Positions 40,079-49,548 of a stretch of DNA of 64,000 bases are shown here, piece after piece; positions within the stretch are counted from its first letter, which is position 1, and each line of letters starts with the position of its first letter. Source of the stretch: Marinoscillum pacificum (GTDB lineage Bacteria > Bacteroidota > Bacteroidia > Cytophagales > Cyclobacteriaceae); the NCBI RefSeq assembly GCF_024714495.1, contig NZ_JAMZMJ010000018.1:1-64000 (forward strand), written 5' to 3'. The translations under genes were made by a program, and so were the position numbers. The notes beneath the pieces are model-generated. The model was not told the DNA's origin. It saw only the letters and a program-made list of their open reading frames with translations, and made no database searches.

Positions 40079-42294
40079 TTGCTTACAGGTACTTCTACCC
40101 AAATGGTAGTACCCTGATTTGGAGAAGATGAGATTTCTACAATTCCTGAAAGTGAACCAGCTCTACTTTTCATACTAGCGAGACCAAAACCTACTTTTAA
40201 CTGATCAATATTTCCATAATCAAAGCCGTCTCCATTATCCTCGATGTTCATTTGAATGACATGTTTAGATTTTGAGATTTGAACTATTACTTCACTAGCA
40301 TTTGCATGTTTATTGATGTTGGTGATAGCTTCTTGAAATATTCGATATAATGAAATTTCAATGCTTCTGCTCAGTCGTTCTTCACCTAAATTTTCATAAA
40401 AAGTAAAGTTGGTAATGGTATTGGTGTTCAACTGATCTATTACCTGCTCAATGGTTTCGATAAGTCCAAAGTCCTCAATAGACTTTGGCATAATAGAGTG
40501 TGCTATGCCACGAGTTTCTTCAACACCTGATTTTAGGGTATTCAATGCCATTTGGTATTGACCCATTATTTCTGGCGCTTTTTCTTTGATTGTTTCACTC
40601 AGGTGCTGTAGTCCCATCAAAGCAGATATAAGTGTTTGTTGAACACCGTCATGAATTTCTTCTGAAATGCGTTGACGCTGATTGTCTTCTGCTTGCAGTG
40701 CAGCGGAGATCACTCGATCCTCTGCATTTACCTGATCAGTGATATCTACAAGAAATCCTTCAAGAACTAAATTATCAATTTCTCTTTTAGTGATTTGAGC
40801 TTTCATCCAAATCCATTTTTCCGTGCCGGATTTAGTCTTAATTCTAAAACTATTTTGGAATTCAGATTTGTCTTGATTGATAGACTTCATCATGATTTCA
40901 CGGTTCATGTACCGATCATGTTCATTGATTAACTCTTCAAATTTTATCGCACCATGAGGGTAAAAGTCTTCCGATGTATATTCAGTCAATTTGGTGATTT
41001 GATGACTTAAACTGAGAGCAGGCATACCGATTTCTGGAGTGAACCTAAACACCACTCCAGGTGCAGTTTGGATGATATTGTTTAAGCGTTCATTAGAACG
41101 GGTTATTTCATCTTCGTACTTTTTTCGGTAGGTAATGTCTTGCAGGACAGCCACTATGCGATAGGGCTCATCATCTTTTAGAATCAAAGTCCCTTTATGA
41201 GATAGCCAAATAAAGTCTTTCTCAGGGTGGTTGACTCTATATTCTACTTCGTATGTTTCTGGTTTGTCCTTGAAAATACATTGCATTGTTTCAATGACCA
41301 AGTCACGATCATCTGGGTAAACAATGGTATTACTGAAAGCATCAAAACTTGGAACATAGTTGGCTCTATTTTTTCCTATCATATCAAAATAGATATCATT
41401 GGCCTTAACTTTTCCAGATTTTAATTCCCAATCTATAATGGCTAGTTTACCACCATTTGTGGCTACAGATAAGCGTTCTTCATTGTCTCGTAGAGCTTGT
41501 TCTAGTTTGTATTCATCAGTTCTGTCCCAACCTACGGTTAATAAATCCCGTCCATCGTTGTTTTCATCAACGAGCGTTTTTTTTATAATGGTATATAATC
41601 GGTCTTCACCATCGGTATTAGGTATCCAGGCATTAAACTTGACTTCTGTTCCTGACTTCAACGCCTCTTGATCCTTCAGCTCCATTTGATCCTGAATTTC
41701 CATTGGAGCACTAAGGATATTATGGCCATCCAATTCTTGATCACCATTTAGCTCAATATCCGGTGAGATCAACGATTTGATGAAGGATTTATTTAGAAGT
41801 TTGAATTTAAAGTTTGGGTCTTTTACTGTTACATGAACGGGCAATTCATCAAGAATCTTTCTAAAGAAAGCCTTTTGATTGATTAATTGTTGGTCTTTTT
41901 TTCTAAGCTCAGTAACATCTCTGCAAACACCTAAAACCTTTATTAATTTGTTTTGTGTGTTTAATACAGGTTTGATTGAACTAAGTAGGATTGCCTTACT
42001 TCCATCTTTTCTAGTGATGTATTCTTCAAATTGATATTCGGTTCCTGTTGCAGTATTGGCATAAAGTGCATTCAAGAACTGTTGTCTATTTTCTCCTTCT
42101 AAATGACTAAGGAAGAAATCAAATGATAATGGAACTGAATAAGGCTCATATCCATAAATCTCATAGAGGTGCTCAGACCATTCTAATTGATCGGTTTCAG
42201 CATCCCATTGAAAACTTCCAATATTTGCAAGCGCCTCTATACTAAGAGACATAGACCTGCTGGAATCAATCAAACTAGATTTTCTTGACGGCAT
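40075..42294 (-). CDS. Multi-PAS sensor histidine kinase of the NarL-partner (HisKA_3) type
   Basis: 739 residues without membrane segments. Several PAS/PAC units fill residues 1 to about 520: FQWDAETDQLEWSEHLYEIY, LPVHVTVKDPNFKFKLLNKS, LAIIDWELKSGKVKANDIYF and NNIIQTAPGVVFRFTPEIG mark their starts. The dimerisation/phosphoacceptor domain is RISEEIHDGVQQTLISALMG, and the ATPase part has EAITNINKHANA and a G-rich lid. It senses a cytoplasmic signal, possibly redox or small ligand. Kinases of this type usually pair with a LuxR/NarL regulator, and none is in the window. Confidence 0.92.
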   Translation of the reverse strand: MPSRKSSLIDSSRSMSLSIEALANIGSFQWDAETDQLEWSEHLYEIYGYEPYSVPLSFDFFLSHLEGENRQQFLNALYANTATGTEYQFEEYITRKDGSKAILLSSIKPVLNTQNKLIKVLGVCRDVTELRKKDQQLINQKAFFRKILDELPVHVTVKDPNFKFKLLNKSFIKSLISPDIELNGDQELDGHNILSAPMEIQDQMELKDQEALKSGTEVKFNAWIPNTDGEDRLYTIIKKTLVDENNDGRDLLTVGWDRTDEYKLEQALRDNEERLSVATNGGKLAIIDWELKSGKVKANDIYFDMIGKNRANYVPSFDAFSNTIVYPDDRDLVIETMQCIFKDKPETYEVEYRVNHPEKDFIWLSHKGTLILKDDEPYRIVAVLQDITYRKKYEDEITRSNERLNNIIQTAPGVVFRFTPEIGMPALSLSHQITKLTEYTSEDFYPHGAIKFEELINEHDRYMNREIMMKSINQDKSEFQNSFRIKTKSGTEKWIWMKAQITKREIDNLVLEGFLVDITDQVNAEDRVISAALQAEDNQRQRISEEIHDGVQQTLISALMGLQHLSETIKEKAPEIMGQYQMALNTLKSGVEETRGIAHSIMPKSIEDFGLIETIEQVIDQLNTNTITNFTFYENLGEERLSRSIEISLYRIFQEAITNINKHANASEVIVQISKSKHVIQMNIEDNGDGFDYGNIDQLKVGFGLASMKSRAGSLSGIVEISSSPNQGTTIWVEVPVSN

Positions 42295-42486
42295 AGCTTG
42301 CGTTCAGAGTTAAATATTAAAATAGTAAATATTACCGAACAAATTGACAAAAACTGGGAATTCCTGCTAGTTGCCGGAATACAGCGTTTAACGGTACTAA
42401 TTAATAGTTAAGTTATCATAACAGAGGATTAATACTAATTGGTTGGTCTGGATACTAGTTGGAGATACATTCGGGTAGACCTTACT

Positions 42487-43071
42487 ATGACTATGAATCC
42501 TATCAACCTATCCAGTGATGAATCGCTATGGCAATCTTGTGTAGACGATGATCAGAGGGCTTTCGATCTATTATTTACTCGCTATTTTCAAGGGCTTTGC
42601 CAATATGCTGGGAAGTATAATTTGTCCAGTAGTATGGTGGAAGAAGTAGTGGCTGATGTATTTGTTAATCTTTGGTTAAAAAGAAAAGAACTCAAAATTC
42701 AACACATTAAGCCTTATTTGTTTCAATCAACTAGAAATACAGCTCTGAATTTCATCAAGAAATCTTATCAACCTCATTTTCCTATTGATGATTTGAGTGA
42801 AGAGATATCTGATAAGCAATGGGATGCTGATCTTGAAATCTCCTATTCTGAAACTGAGAAAGAATTAAATAAACTAGTGGATCAACTGCCTGATCAGCAA
42901 AGAGATGTGTTTAGGATGAGGCGAATTCATGGTTATAGTTTGGAGGAAATTTCAGACATCTTGAATATTAGTTCTAAAACGGTCAGTAATCACTTAACTC
43001 AAGCTTCGAAATTCATTAATTCTCACATTCGAGATATTTCCTACCTCCTGATTATACTGGTTAATATATAA
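42487..43071 (+). CDS. FecI-like RNA polymerase sigma-70 factor (Bacteroides expansion family)
   Basis: 194 residues from the ATG at 42487 (a second ATG is two codons on; an upstream TTG is rejected). Region 2 reads DDDQRAFDLLFTRYFQGLCQ and YLFQSTRNTALNFIKKSYQ; region 4 reads LPDQQRDVFRMRRIHGYSLE followed by EISDILNISSKTVSNHLTQA. This group partners with FecR-type anti-sigma proteins to switch on SusC/SusD genes. It heads the sigma, FecR, SusC, SusD series. Confidence 0.94.
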   Translation: MTMNPINLSSDESLWQSCVDDDQRAFDLLFTRYFQGLCQYAGKYNLSSSMVEEVVADVFVNLWLKRKELKIQHIKPYLFQSTRNTALNFIKKSYQPHFPIDDLSEEISDKQWDADLEISYSETEKELNKLVDQLPDQQRDVFRMRRIHGYSLEEISDILNISSKTVSNHLTQASKFINSHIRDISYLLIILVNI

Positions 43072-43148
43072 ATAACAAACCCGTAACAGGTTCGACTGGG
43101 AATCGGGCCCATCCAATGATGTCTTAGTAGTGGAGGCTAGAAGGCATC

Positions 43149-44183
43149 ATGAAGAAGAAAGAATTTTACGAACTGGTAACTAAGGAGCTGTGTGGAGTTG
43201 CAACTGATCAAGAGCTGGAGCAGCTATGGAAAATAGTCGCCAATTCTAATTTGCAGCAGGAATATCAGAGTATTAAAGATAATTGGGACGAGCAGTTATC
43301 CGAAGTAGGAGCTAGTACATATAATATTCATTCGGTCAGGCAAAAAATCATATCAGGTATTCAAGAAGTAGAACCTGATTTTGATATGGGTGTATCTACC
43401 AAATCATCAAATACTTTTCAACCACGTCAATTTCTCAGAATAGCAGCGGTCATTACTTTATTGATTCTTTCAGGAATAGTGTTGCTGAACTTTAGTTCCC
43501 AGCAACAAACAGATGAAGCTGTGGCTGTAGTATGGACAGAGAAAACTACACAGCCTGGACAAACATCTACGATCACATTTCATGAAGGAAGCACCATTGT
43601 ATTAAATGGTAATTCTTCCATCAGGTATCCAGAAAAATTTGACGAGCAATACCGTGAAGTATACTTCAACGGGGAAGGGTACTTTGATATATCTACTGAT
43701 CCACAGCATCCATTTATTGTTCACATGGACGGTTATGCAGTAAAAGTGGTTGGGACGGTATTCAATATCAATCACTCAGATCCCAATGCTTTTGAGGTGG
43801 CCTTGCTAGAAGGTAAGGTGTTAGTAGGAGAAGATACGGCAGAGGATAAAGTCGCTCTCAACCCTGGAGAACAGGCAGCATTTGATCGAATTAATAAACG
43901 AGTGGTGATAGAGCCATTTGATCCAGCAGAAGTCATGGGCTGGAAGGATAAACTGTATGTATTTGAAGAGGAGCCATTGACTTCCGTATTGCAGAAACTG
44001 GAACGCAGATACGGGGTGGCTTTTGACTATAAGAAAGAACAGGTTTCTAAGTGTGTATTGACTGCTTCGTTTGATGACGAATCTGTCTGGACCATACTGG
44101 AAGCTATTAATTATGCTACCGGACTAAGCTACCAACTTGGCGATGGACGAGTAGTACAGCTAATCGGAAAAGGATGCAATTGA
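43149..44183 (+). CDS. FecR-type anti-sigma/signal-transducing protein
   Basis: 344 residues. Residues 1-90 form the cytoplasmic sigma-binding part, 96-115 are the membrane segment (FLRIAAVITLLILSGIVLLN), about 130-235 are the periplasmic FecR domain (GSTIVLNGNSSIRYPEKFDE; GEGYFDISTDPQHPFIV), and the C-terminal DUF4974 domain (about 270-340) has VFEEEPLTSVLQKLERRYGV. It receives the signal from the STN domain of SusC and releases the sigma factor. Its start codon lies in an 8-bp hairpin with the upstream spacer. Confidence 0.94.
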   Translation: MKKKEFYELVTKELCGVATDQELEQLWKIVANSNLQQEYQSIKDNWDEQLSEVGASTYNIHSVRQKIISGIQEVEPDFDMGVSTKSSNTFQPRQFLRIAAVITLLILSGIVLLNFSSQQQTDEAVAVVWTEKTTQPGQTSTITFHEGSTIVLNGNSSIRYPEKFDEQYREVYFNGEGYFDISTDPQHPFIVHMDGYAVKVVGTVFNINHSDPNAFEVALLEGKVLVGEDTAEDKVALNPGEQAAFDRINKRVVIEPFDPAEVMGWKDKLYVFEEEPLTSVLQKLERRYGVAFDYKKEQVSKCVLTASFDDESVWTILEAINYATGLSYQLGDGRVVQLIGKGCN

Positions 44184-44232
44184 TTGAACCAAACTAACTG
44201 ACAGATATGCAAAAGTGCTTTTAAAAAAGAAA

Positions 44233-44254
44233 GCGCCCGGATATAGGCGCTTCC
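44233..44254 (+). terminator. Hairpin between fecR and susC genes, possible weak terminator
   Basis: A perfect 7-bp GC-rich stem (AAGCGCC with GGCGCTT), 8-base loop, in the 120-base gap. Only a weak T-run follows (TTCC), so it might attenuate rather than end transcription. It would separate the regulatory pair from the transport genes. Confidence 0.45.
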
Positions 44255-44303
44255 AATAGGTTTTGACCAAAGACAACTGGTACTTGTCTCAGGTCATAAG
44301 TTT

Positions 44304-47300
44304 ATGTCTCAACAATCTCGAAAAATGTTAAAACACACTTTTAAATATATGAAAAAGAATCAATACAACTCAATAATATTAAAAGCGTTGTACGGAATTA
44401 TACTTCAGTTTTGCTGCATCACCATGGTGTTTGCCAGCACTACGCTAAAGAGTCAAGGACTCGAAGAAATTAAAATGGACGAAATGTCCAGCGCAGTAAC
44501 AGTTAAAGAAGCATTTACGCTTATTGAATCACAAACTGAGCTTAAGTTTTTCTATGTGAAAGGCGAGGTAAACGAAAAAGCAAGAGTTAGAATCCAGAGC
44601 TCGGAAAACTTGAAAGAAGTTCTTCAGGAAATAGCTAATTCACAACGTCTCGAATTCAGAAGAATCAATGGATTGATAGTTGTGAAAAAGGCTCCAGCTC
44701 AGCCCCAGGTAATTGATGAGGTGAAAGATGAAGAGGAGCAACCAATCTCAGGTAAAGTAGTGGATGCTGAAACTGGAGAGGCTCTAATTGGAGTAACCGT
44801 AGTAGTTCCAGGAACATCTTACGGAACTATTACCGACTATGATGGAGGTTTTAAACTGGTTATGCCTGATGGAGCTAAGTCATTAGTTTTCTCATTCGTA
44901 GGCTATGAAAGACAAGAAGTATCTGTTTCTGCTGGCCAAACATCTGTTTCTGTTTCCATGAAGCCTGATACTAAATCGCTTCAAGAGGTGGTTGTAATCG
45001 GATATGGTGATCAGTCAGTAGAGGATGTGACTGGTTCCATGACTCAGGTATCTGAGGAGAATTTTCGTCAAGGGATCAATACATCTGCGGATAACTTGAT
45101 TCAAGGTAAAGTAGCCGGGGTACGTGTAGTAGCTACCAGTGGAGAGCCAGGTGCTGGAATGAATGTGACTATCAGAGGTGTTGGATCTATTCGTAGTGGA
45201 AGTACTCCTCTTTTCGTAGTGGATGGTGTGCCGTTGACTAACGATGACGTCAGTCCATCTGGATCCAATGTTGGTTTTGGTTCGTCTGCTGCTAAGAATC
45301 CATTGAACTTCTTAAATACAAGTGACATTGAGTCGATCAACGTATTGAAAGATGCTTCTGCCACAGCGATTTATGGAGCAAGAGGCTCAAACGGTGTGGT
45401 AATTATCACCACTAAAAAAGGACAAAAAGGTGAAGGAACACTTTCACTGGATAGCTACATGGGTGTTTCTAACTTGTCTAAGAAACTTGATGTGTTATCT
45501 GCAAGCGAATACAGAGAAGCGATCAATAATCCTGTATACGACCATGGAGGAAACACTGATTGGCAAGATGAGATTTATCGTCAAGCGATTACTTACAACA
45601 ATGCTTTGTCATTCTCTAAGAGTACCAACTCTGGAAGCTATTATGTTTCGATAGGCAGAATGGATCAGGAAGGTATTGTGAACAACAGTAGCCTGACAAG
45701 AACTACAGGTCGTATTAACGCATCTGAGTCATTCCTGGATGATGAAAGATTGAAAGTTAAGCTTCATTTAACGGCTAGTGAAATTACGGACAAAGGTGTG
45801 CCAACCAGCGATGATGGAGGTTCTAATGGTCAGTTGATCATCCATACATTGATGGCCAACCCAACGTGGCCGCTTCGAGATGCTGATGGGGAGTACACTA
45901 ACTTCAACATGAATGCTCACTACAACCCAGCGTATTTGTTGAGCATTTTTGAAGATGAAACACGTACGACCAGAGTATTGAGCAACCTGGAGGCCTCTTT
46001 TAGAATCATTGAAGGATTAGAATACAAATTGAATGTGGGTATCGACAGATCTGTATCTGAGAGAAATACAACGATCTATCCGAACCTAACTGATTTGAAT
46101 GCTACTGGAAGATACGTTCAGAGCAATTTGGAGTCTCAAAACTCTTTGCTAGAGCACTATTTGACTTACAATAAGTTATTCGGAAGACATGGTTTCACAT
46201 TGTTGGGTGGATTCTCTTATCAGAAATTTGACCGTTCAGGTACTTCATTTGCATTAGTGGATATCGCTGATCAGGAAGATGGCGTTCCTCCAATGTACAA
46301 TCCAGGTTATGCAGGTCTTCAGTCAGGTGTTTCTGGTTATGCTCAGGTCAATGAGTTGCAGTCTTATTTCGGACGTTTGAACTATGGATTTAAGGATCGT
46401 TACTTGTTCACAGCTTCTATGAGAGCTGATGGTTCTACACGATTCGGTGAAAACAATAAATACGGTTATTTCCCTTCATTCGCGGCAGGATGGACTATTT
46501 CTGATGAGGCATTTATGCAAAGTATTCCTGCTTTGGAGAACTTGAAATTGCGTGCTAGCTGGGGACAAACTGGTAACCAGGAAGTTCAGAACAAAATTAC
46601 TCAGGCGAGTTATTCACTATCAGGTGGTGATGGTTATTATTTGTACGATGATTTAGCATTGGTCAATGGTTTATCGGTTACCAGAACTCCAAACCCTGAT
46701 TTGAAGTGGGAAGTTTCTACTCAGTTGGACTTTGGTATTGACTTCAACTTATGGAGTGGAAAACTTTACGGTACGTTAGATTATTACAACAAAACGACTA
46801 CCGATGCGATTCTGAATATTCCTTCTCAGCCATTGAGCCCTACTGCGGATGTGTGGGTGAATATTGATGGAGAAATCGTAAACCAGGGTATCGAATTTAT
46901 GTTGGGTTCTGAAGTAGTGAACCAGGGCAAATTCAAGTGGAATCTGGATGTAAACGGAGCTACTCTGGACAATGAAATCAAAAACCTTCCGGTATCAGAA
47001 ATCTACTCAGGTGTGATTTCAGGACCAGGCCAGTCTGGTGTAATGGCTAACGTTTACAAGAGTGGTTATGCGGCAGGTTCATTCTACTTGTTGAAGCATA
47101 CGGGTTTTGATGAGAGTGGGTTTGACACATTTGAAGACACTAATGACGATGGAGTAATCTCTAATGACGACCGAGTGATTATCGAAGGTGCCTTGCCAAC
47201 TTTCTCTTATGGTATCAATAGTAGCATGACTTATGGTGCTTTTGATTTGACTTTCTCTTTGATCGGTCAGAGTGGTGGTTATTTGATCAACAACACTGGT

Positions 47301-47663
47301 TTGAATGCACTAAACATCAACAATCTTGAGTCTGATAGAAACGTTGCTTCATCTTATTATGAGTCTGGCGCTAACGCAGCAAACTCGCCACAACTTTCTA
47401 CTTATTACCTGGAGAGCTCAAACTTCTTAAGATTGAACAGTGCAAGGTTGGGTTACACCATTCCTACTGAGGGAATCTCCTGGTTAGGTAGCGCAAGTGT
47501 TTATGTGACTGGTCAAAATTTGTTTACCATCACTGATTACACAGGTTACGATCCTTTGATCAACAGTCCTAAGTCTTCTGGAGGAAACCAGTCTTTGGGT
47601 ATTGATTATCCAAGATATCCTACGTCAAGAACTTTCTTGTTGGGTGTTTCTATCAAATTATAA
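44304..47663 (+). CDS. SusC/RagA-family TonB-linked outer-membrane protein with STN domain
   Basis: 1119 residues. A membrane-spanning signal region lies around residues 25-45 (ILKALYGIILQFCCITMVFA). Then the STN signalling domain (about 60-127, VTVKEAFTLIESQTELKFFY), the CarboxypepD-regulatory-like domain (about 147-225, ISGKVVDAETGEALIGVTVV), the TonB-box-like EVVVIGYG, the plug with PLFVVDGVPL and ATAIYGARGSNGVVIITTKK, and a full barrel ending FLLGVSIKL. It forms the channel under the SusD lid. The STN domain implies control through FecR and the FecI-like sigma factor. EDTNDDGVISNDD near the C-terminus is a calcium-loop-like SusC feature. Confidence 0.97.
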   Translation: MSQQSRKMLKHTFKYMKKNQYNSIILKALYGIILQFCCITMVFASTTLKSQGLEEIKMDEMSSAVTVKEAFTLIESQTELKFFYVKGEVNEKARVRIQSSENLKEVLQEIANSQRLEFRRINGLIVVKKAPAQPQVIDEVKDEEEQPISGKVVDAETGEALIGVTVVVPGTSYGTITDYDGGFKLVMPDGAKSLVFSFVGYERQEVSVSAGQTSVSVSMKPDTKSLQEVVVIGYGDQSVEDVTGSMTQVSEENFRQGINTSADNLIQGKVAGVRVVATSGEPGAGMNVTIRGVGSIRSGSTPLFVVDGVPLTNDDVSPSGSNVGFGSSAAKNPLNFLNTSDIESINVLKDASATAIYGARGSNGVVIITTKKGQKGEGTLSLDSYMGVSNLSKKLDVLSASEYREAINNPVYDHGGNTDWQDEIYRQAITYNNALSFSKSTNSGSYYVSIGRMDQEGIVNNSSLTRTTGRINASESFLDDERLKVKLHLTASEITDKGVPTSDDGGSNGQLIIHTLMANPTWPLRDADGEYTNFNMNAHYNPAYLLSIFEDETRTTRVLSNLEASFRIIEGLEYKLNVGIDRSVSERNTTIYPNLTDLNATGRYVQSNLESQNSLLEHYLTYNKLFGRHGFTLLGGFSYQKFDRSGTSFALVDIADQEDGVPPMYNPGYAGLQSGVSGYAQVNELQSYFGRLNYGFKDRYLFTASMRADGSTRFGENNKYGYFPSFAAGWTISDEAFMQSIPALENLKLRASWGQTGNQEVQNKITQASYSLSGGDGYYLYDDLALVNGLSVTRTPNPDLKWEVSTQLDFGIDFNLWSGKLYGTLDYYNKTTTDAILNIPSQPLSPTADVWVNIDGEIVNQGIEFMLGSEVVNQGKFKWNLDVNGATLDNEIKNLPVSEIYSGVISGPGQSGVMANVYKSGYAAGSFYLLKHTGFDESGFDTFEDTNDDGVISNDDRVIIEGALPTFSYGINSSMTYGAFDLTFSLIGQSGGYLINNTGLNALNINNLESDRNVASSYYESGANAANSPQLSTYYLESSNFLRLNSARLGYTIPTEGISWLGSASVYVTGQNLFTITDYTGYDPLINSPKSSGGNQSLGIDYPRYPTSRTFLLGVSIKL

Positions 47664-47699
47664 TCACAACTCTTCAAAAGATATAAAAGCATTATTCAT

Positions 47700-49469
47700 A
47701 TGAAATTCAATAGTAAAAATAGAATTGTTCTGATGCTTACGCTTGTATCGGGACTTGTTTTCACACAGTGTACTGACCTGGAAGAAGAAGTGTTGGATGA
47801 AGTACTTGGTGGAGAGTCTTTGACTCCTGCAAGTACGTTGGCTGCTGCTTATGACAGATTAGGTGATGGCACCTTTGTAGATAATGGTGGCATGCATGCG
47901 ATGCAAGAATATACTACAGATGTGGCGCTTTTGCCTACAAGAGGAAGTGACTGGGGTGATGGAGGTAAATGGAGAGCTATGCATGAGTTCACCTGGACTT
48001 CCAGTACACCTGCAGTTGTGGATAACTGGAATAGATTGTCCAATGGAGTGACAAGGGCTTTAACTGCAATCAATGCAAGTTCAAATAGTGATGATTCAGA
48101 AGCTGCTTTATTTTTAGCAGAATCAAGAGGTTTATTAAATTTCTATTTGTATCAAATGCTAGATCTGTATGGTCAGGCACCTTATAGAGATCCACTCGAT
48201 TTGAATGCAGAATTGGAAGTTTTACAAGCTGCTGAGGCCATTGATATTCTCATTGCAAATGTAGAGTCATTGATTCCTGATTTGGCAAGCCTAAATACAC
48301 AGTCTACACATACAGGGCGGTTTACGAAAGAAGCTGCTTATGCACTCTTGTCTGAAATGTACTTGAACAGAGCAGTATATAAAGATCGCTACAATGCTTC
48401 TTCTGCATTTGATTTCAATGAAGCTTCTCTAGATGCTGGTAAATCAGATATGGATAAGGTAATTGAATACACCTCTTTGTTGATCAACTCGGGAACTTTC
48501 AGTTTGGAGAGTAACTATTTCCAAAATTTCAACATTGGCAATGCAGGTGGATCAGAGCACATTTTTGCGGTGGTTCAAATGGTAGACCAAATCAGAAATG
48601 GTGACAATGATTTAGGGTATGTATGTCAGGCTAGAAATCAAAGACCTTCACCAGGAAATAGAGGAACTAACGCAGCATGTACTACTCCAGAGTTTTTCCA
48701 CTCATGGGACGGCAATCAGGATGATCCACGTTTCAGCAGAAAGTATCAATATTCTGACGGCACATGGTTCATGAATGATGGTACTACTGGAAGTGTTCCT
48801 GTAGATGAGTTCGTTCCAGGTACAGAAAACGCTTGGTTCCATTTCAATAGAGGATTCCTTCATGGACAACAGTACGGTCCAATATTGGATGGAGCTGGAG
48901 GATTTATCATGACAGCTGATGGCAGAATCGAAGTATCGCCATTGTTCATGGAAAAGAGCGCAGACACTCCGATGGATTTTACTCCGGAGTTGAATTTTGA
49001 CAATCCATCAGAAGCAATCTTCAAGCAAAACCAGATCAATGAAGGTGTAAGAATTTTCAAATTCGAGTTTGATCCAGAAAGTGGAAATGGTGCTTCTAAA
49101 GTAGATATTCCGCTATACAGACTTGGCGGTATTTATACCTTGAGAGCTGAGGCTTATTTCAGAAAAGGACAAACAGCTTTGGCTTTGGCTGATATCAATA
49201 CCTTAAGGACAAGCAGAACTCGTGAAGAACTTTACGGAAGTGTTCCAGGTACTGCTATTACCTCTCTTGACGAGGAGGTTCTTTTCAAAGAAATAGGTTA
49301 CGAGTTGTACTGGGAAATGCACAGAAGACCTCAGATGATCCGTTTTGGAAAATTTGATCTGGCTTATACTGCTAAACCAGCATCTGAGCCATACAGAAGA
49401 GTATTCCCGATTCCACAGCAGACGTTGGATGTGAGCGATGCCTTCACTCAAAATAAAGATTACAATTGA
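47700..49469 (+). CDS. SusD/RagB-family surface lipoprotein
   Basis: 589 residues; lipobox near residue 24 (GLVFTQC followed by the acidic TDLEEE typical of surface-exported lipoproteins). N-terminal TPR-like SusD domain (AESRGLLNFYLYQMLDLYGQ, AYALLSEMYLNRAVY) and C-terminal RagB domain (YRLGGIYTLRAEAYFRKGQT, EIGYELYWEMHRRPQMIRFG). It caps the SusC channel and binds the substrate. Thirty-six bases after susC and followed by a terminator. Confidence 0.97.
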   Translation: MKFNSKNRIVLMLTLVSGLVFTQCTDLEEEVLDEVLGGESLTPASTLAAAYDRLGDGTFVDNGGMHAMQEYTTDVALLPTRGSDWGDGGKWRAMHEFTWTSSTPAVVDNWNRLSNGVTRALTAINASSNSDDSEAALFLAESRGLLNFYLYQMLDLYGQAPYRDPLDLNAELEVLQAAEAIDILIANVESLIPDLASLNTQSTHTGRFTKEAAYALLSEMYLNRAVYKDRYNASSAFDFNEASLDAGKSDMDKVIEYTSLLINSGTFSLESNYFQNFNIGNAGGSEHIFAVVQMVDQIRNGDNDLGYVCQARNQRPSPGNRGTNAACTTPEFFHSWDGNQDDPRFSRKYQYSDGTWFMNDGTTGSVPVDEFVPGTENAWFHFNRGFLHGQQYGPILDGAGGFIMTADGRIEVSPLFMEKSADTPMDFTPELNFDNPSEAIFKQNQINEGVRIFKFEFDPESGNGASKVDIPLYRLGGIYTLRAEAYFRKGQTALALADINTLRTSRTREELYGSVPGTAITSLDEEVLFKEIGYELYWEMHRRPQMIRFGKFDLAYTAKPASEPYRRVFPIPQQTLDVSDAFTQNKDYN

Positions 49470-49482
49470 TAGTTCAACAATT

Positions 49483-49512
49483 AAGCCGCTCCTTCCAGGG
49501 AGCGGCTTTCTC
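49483..49512 (+). terminator. Terminator after the SusD gene
   Basis: A perfect 10-bp GC-rich stem (49483-49492 with 49499-49508), loop of 6, followed by a pyrimidine run. It separates SusC/SusD from the crystallin-domain lipoprotein gene. Confidence 0.8.
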
Positions 49513-49548
49513 TCTCATTAAGTAACCAATTTTATACTCACTATACTT

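Noticed and set aside
42300-42486. AT-rich repeated TAAATATTA motifs as an origin or operator
   Set aside because: Two short AT-rich copies are within chance in AT-rich intergenic DNA, and no DnaA-box cluster is present.
44200-44303. Riboswitch before susC
   Set aside because: Only a simple 7-bp hairpin is visible; no conserved riboswitch core was recognised.
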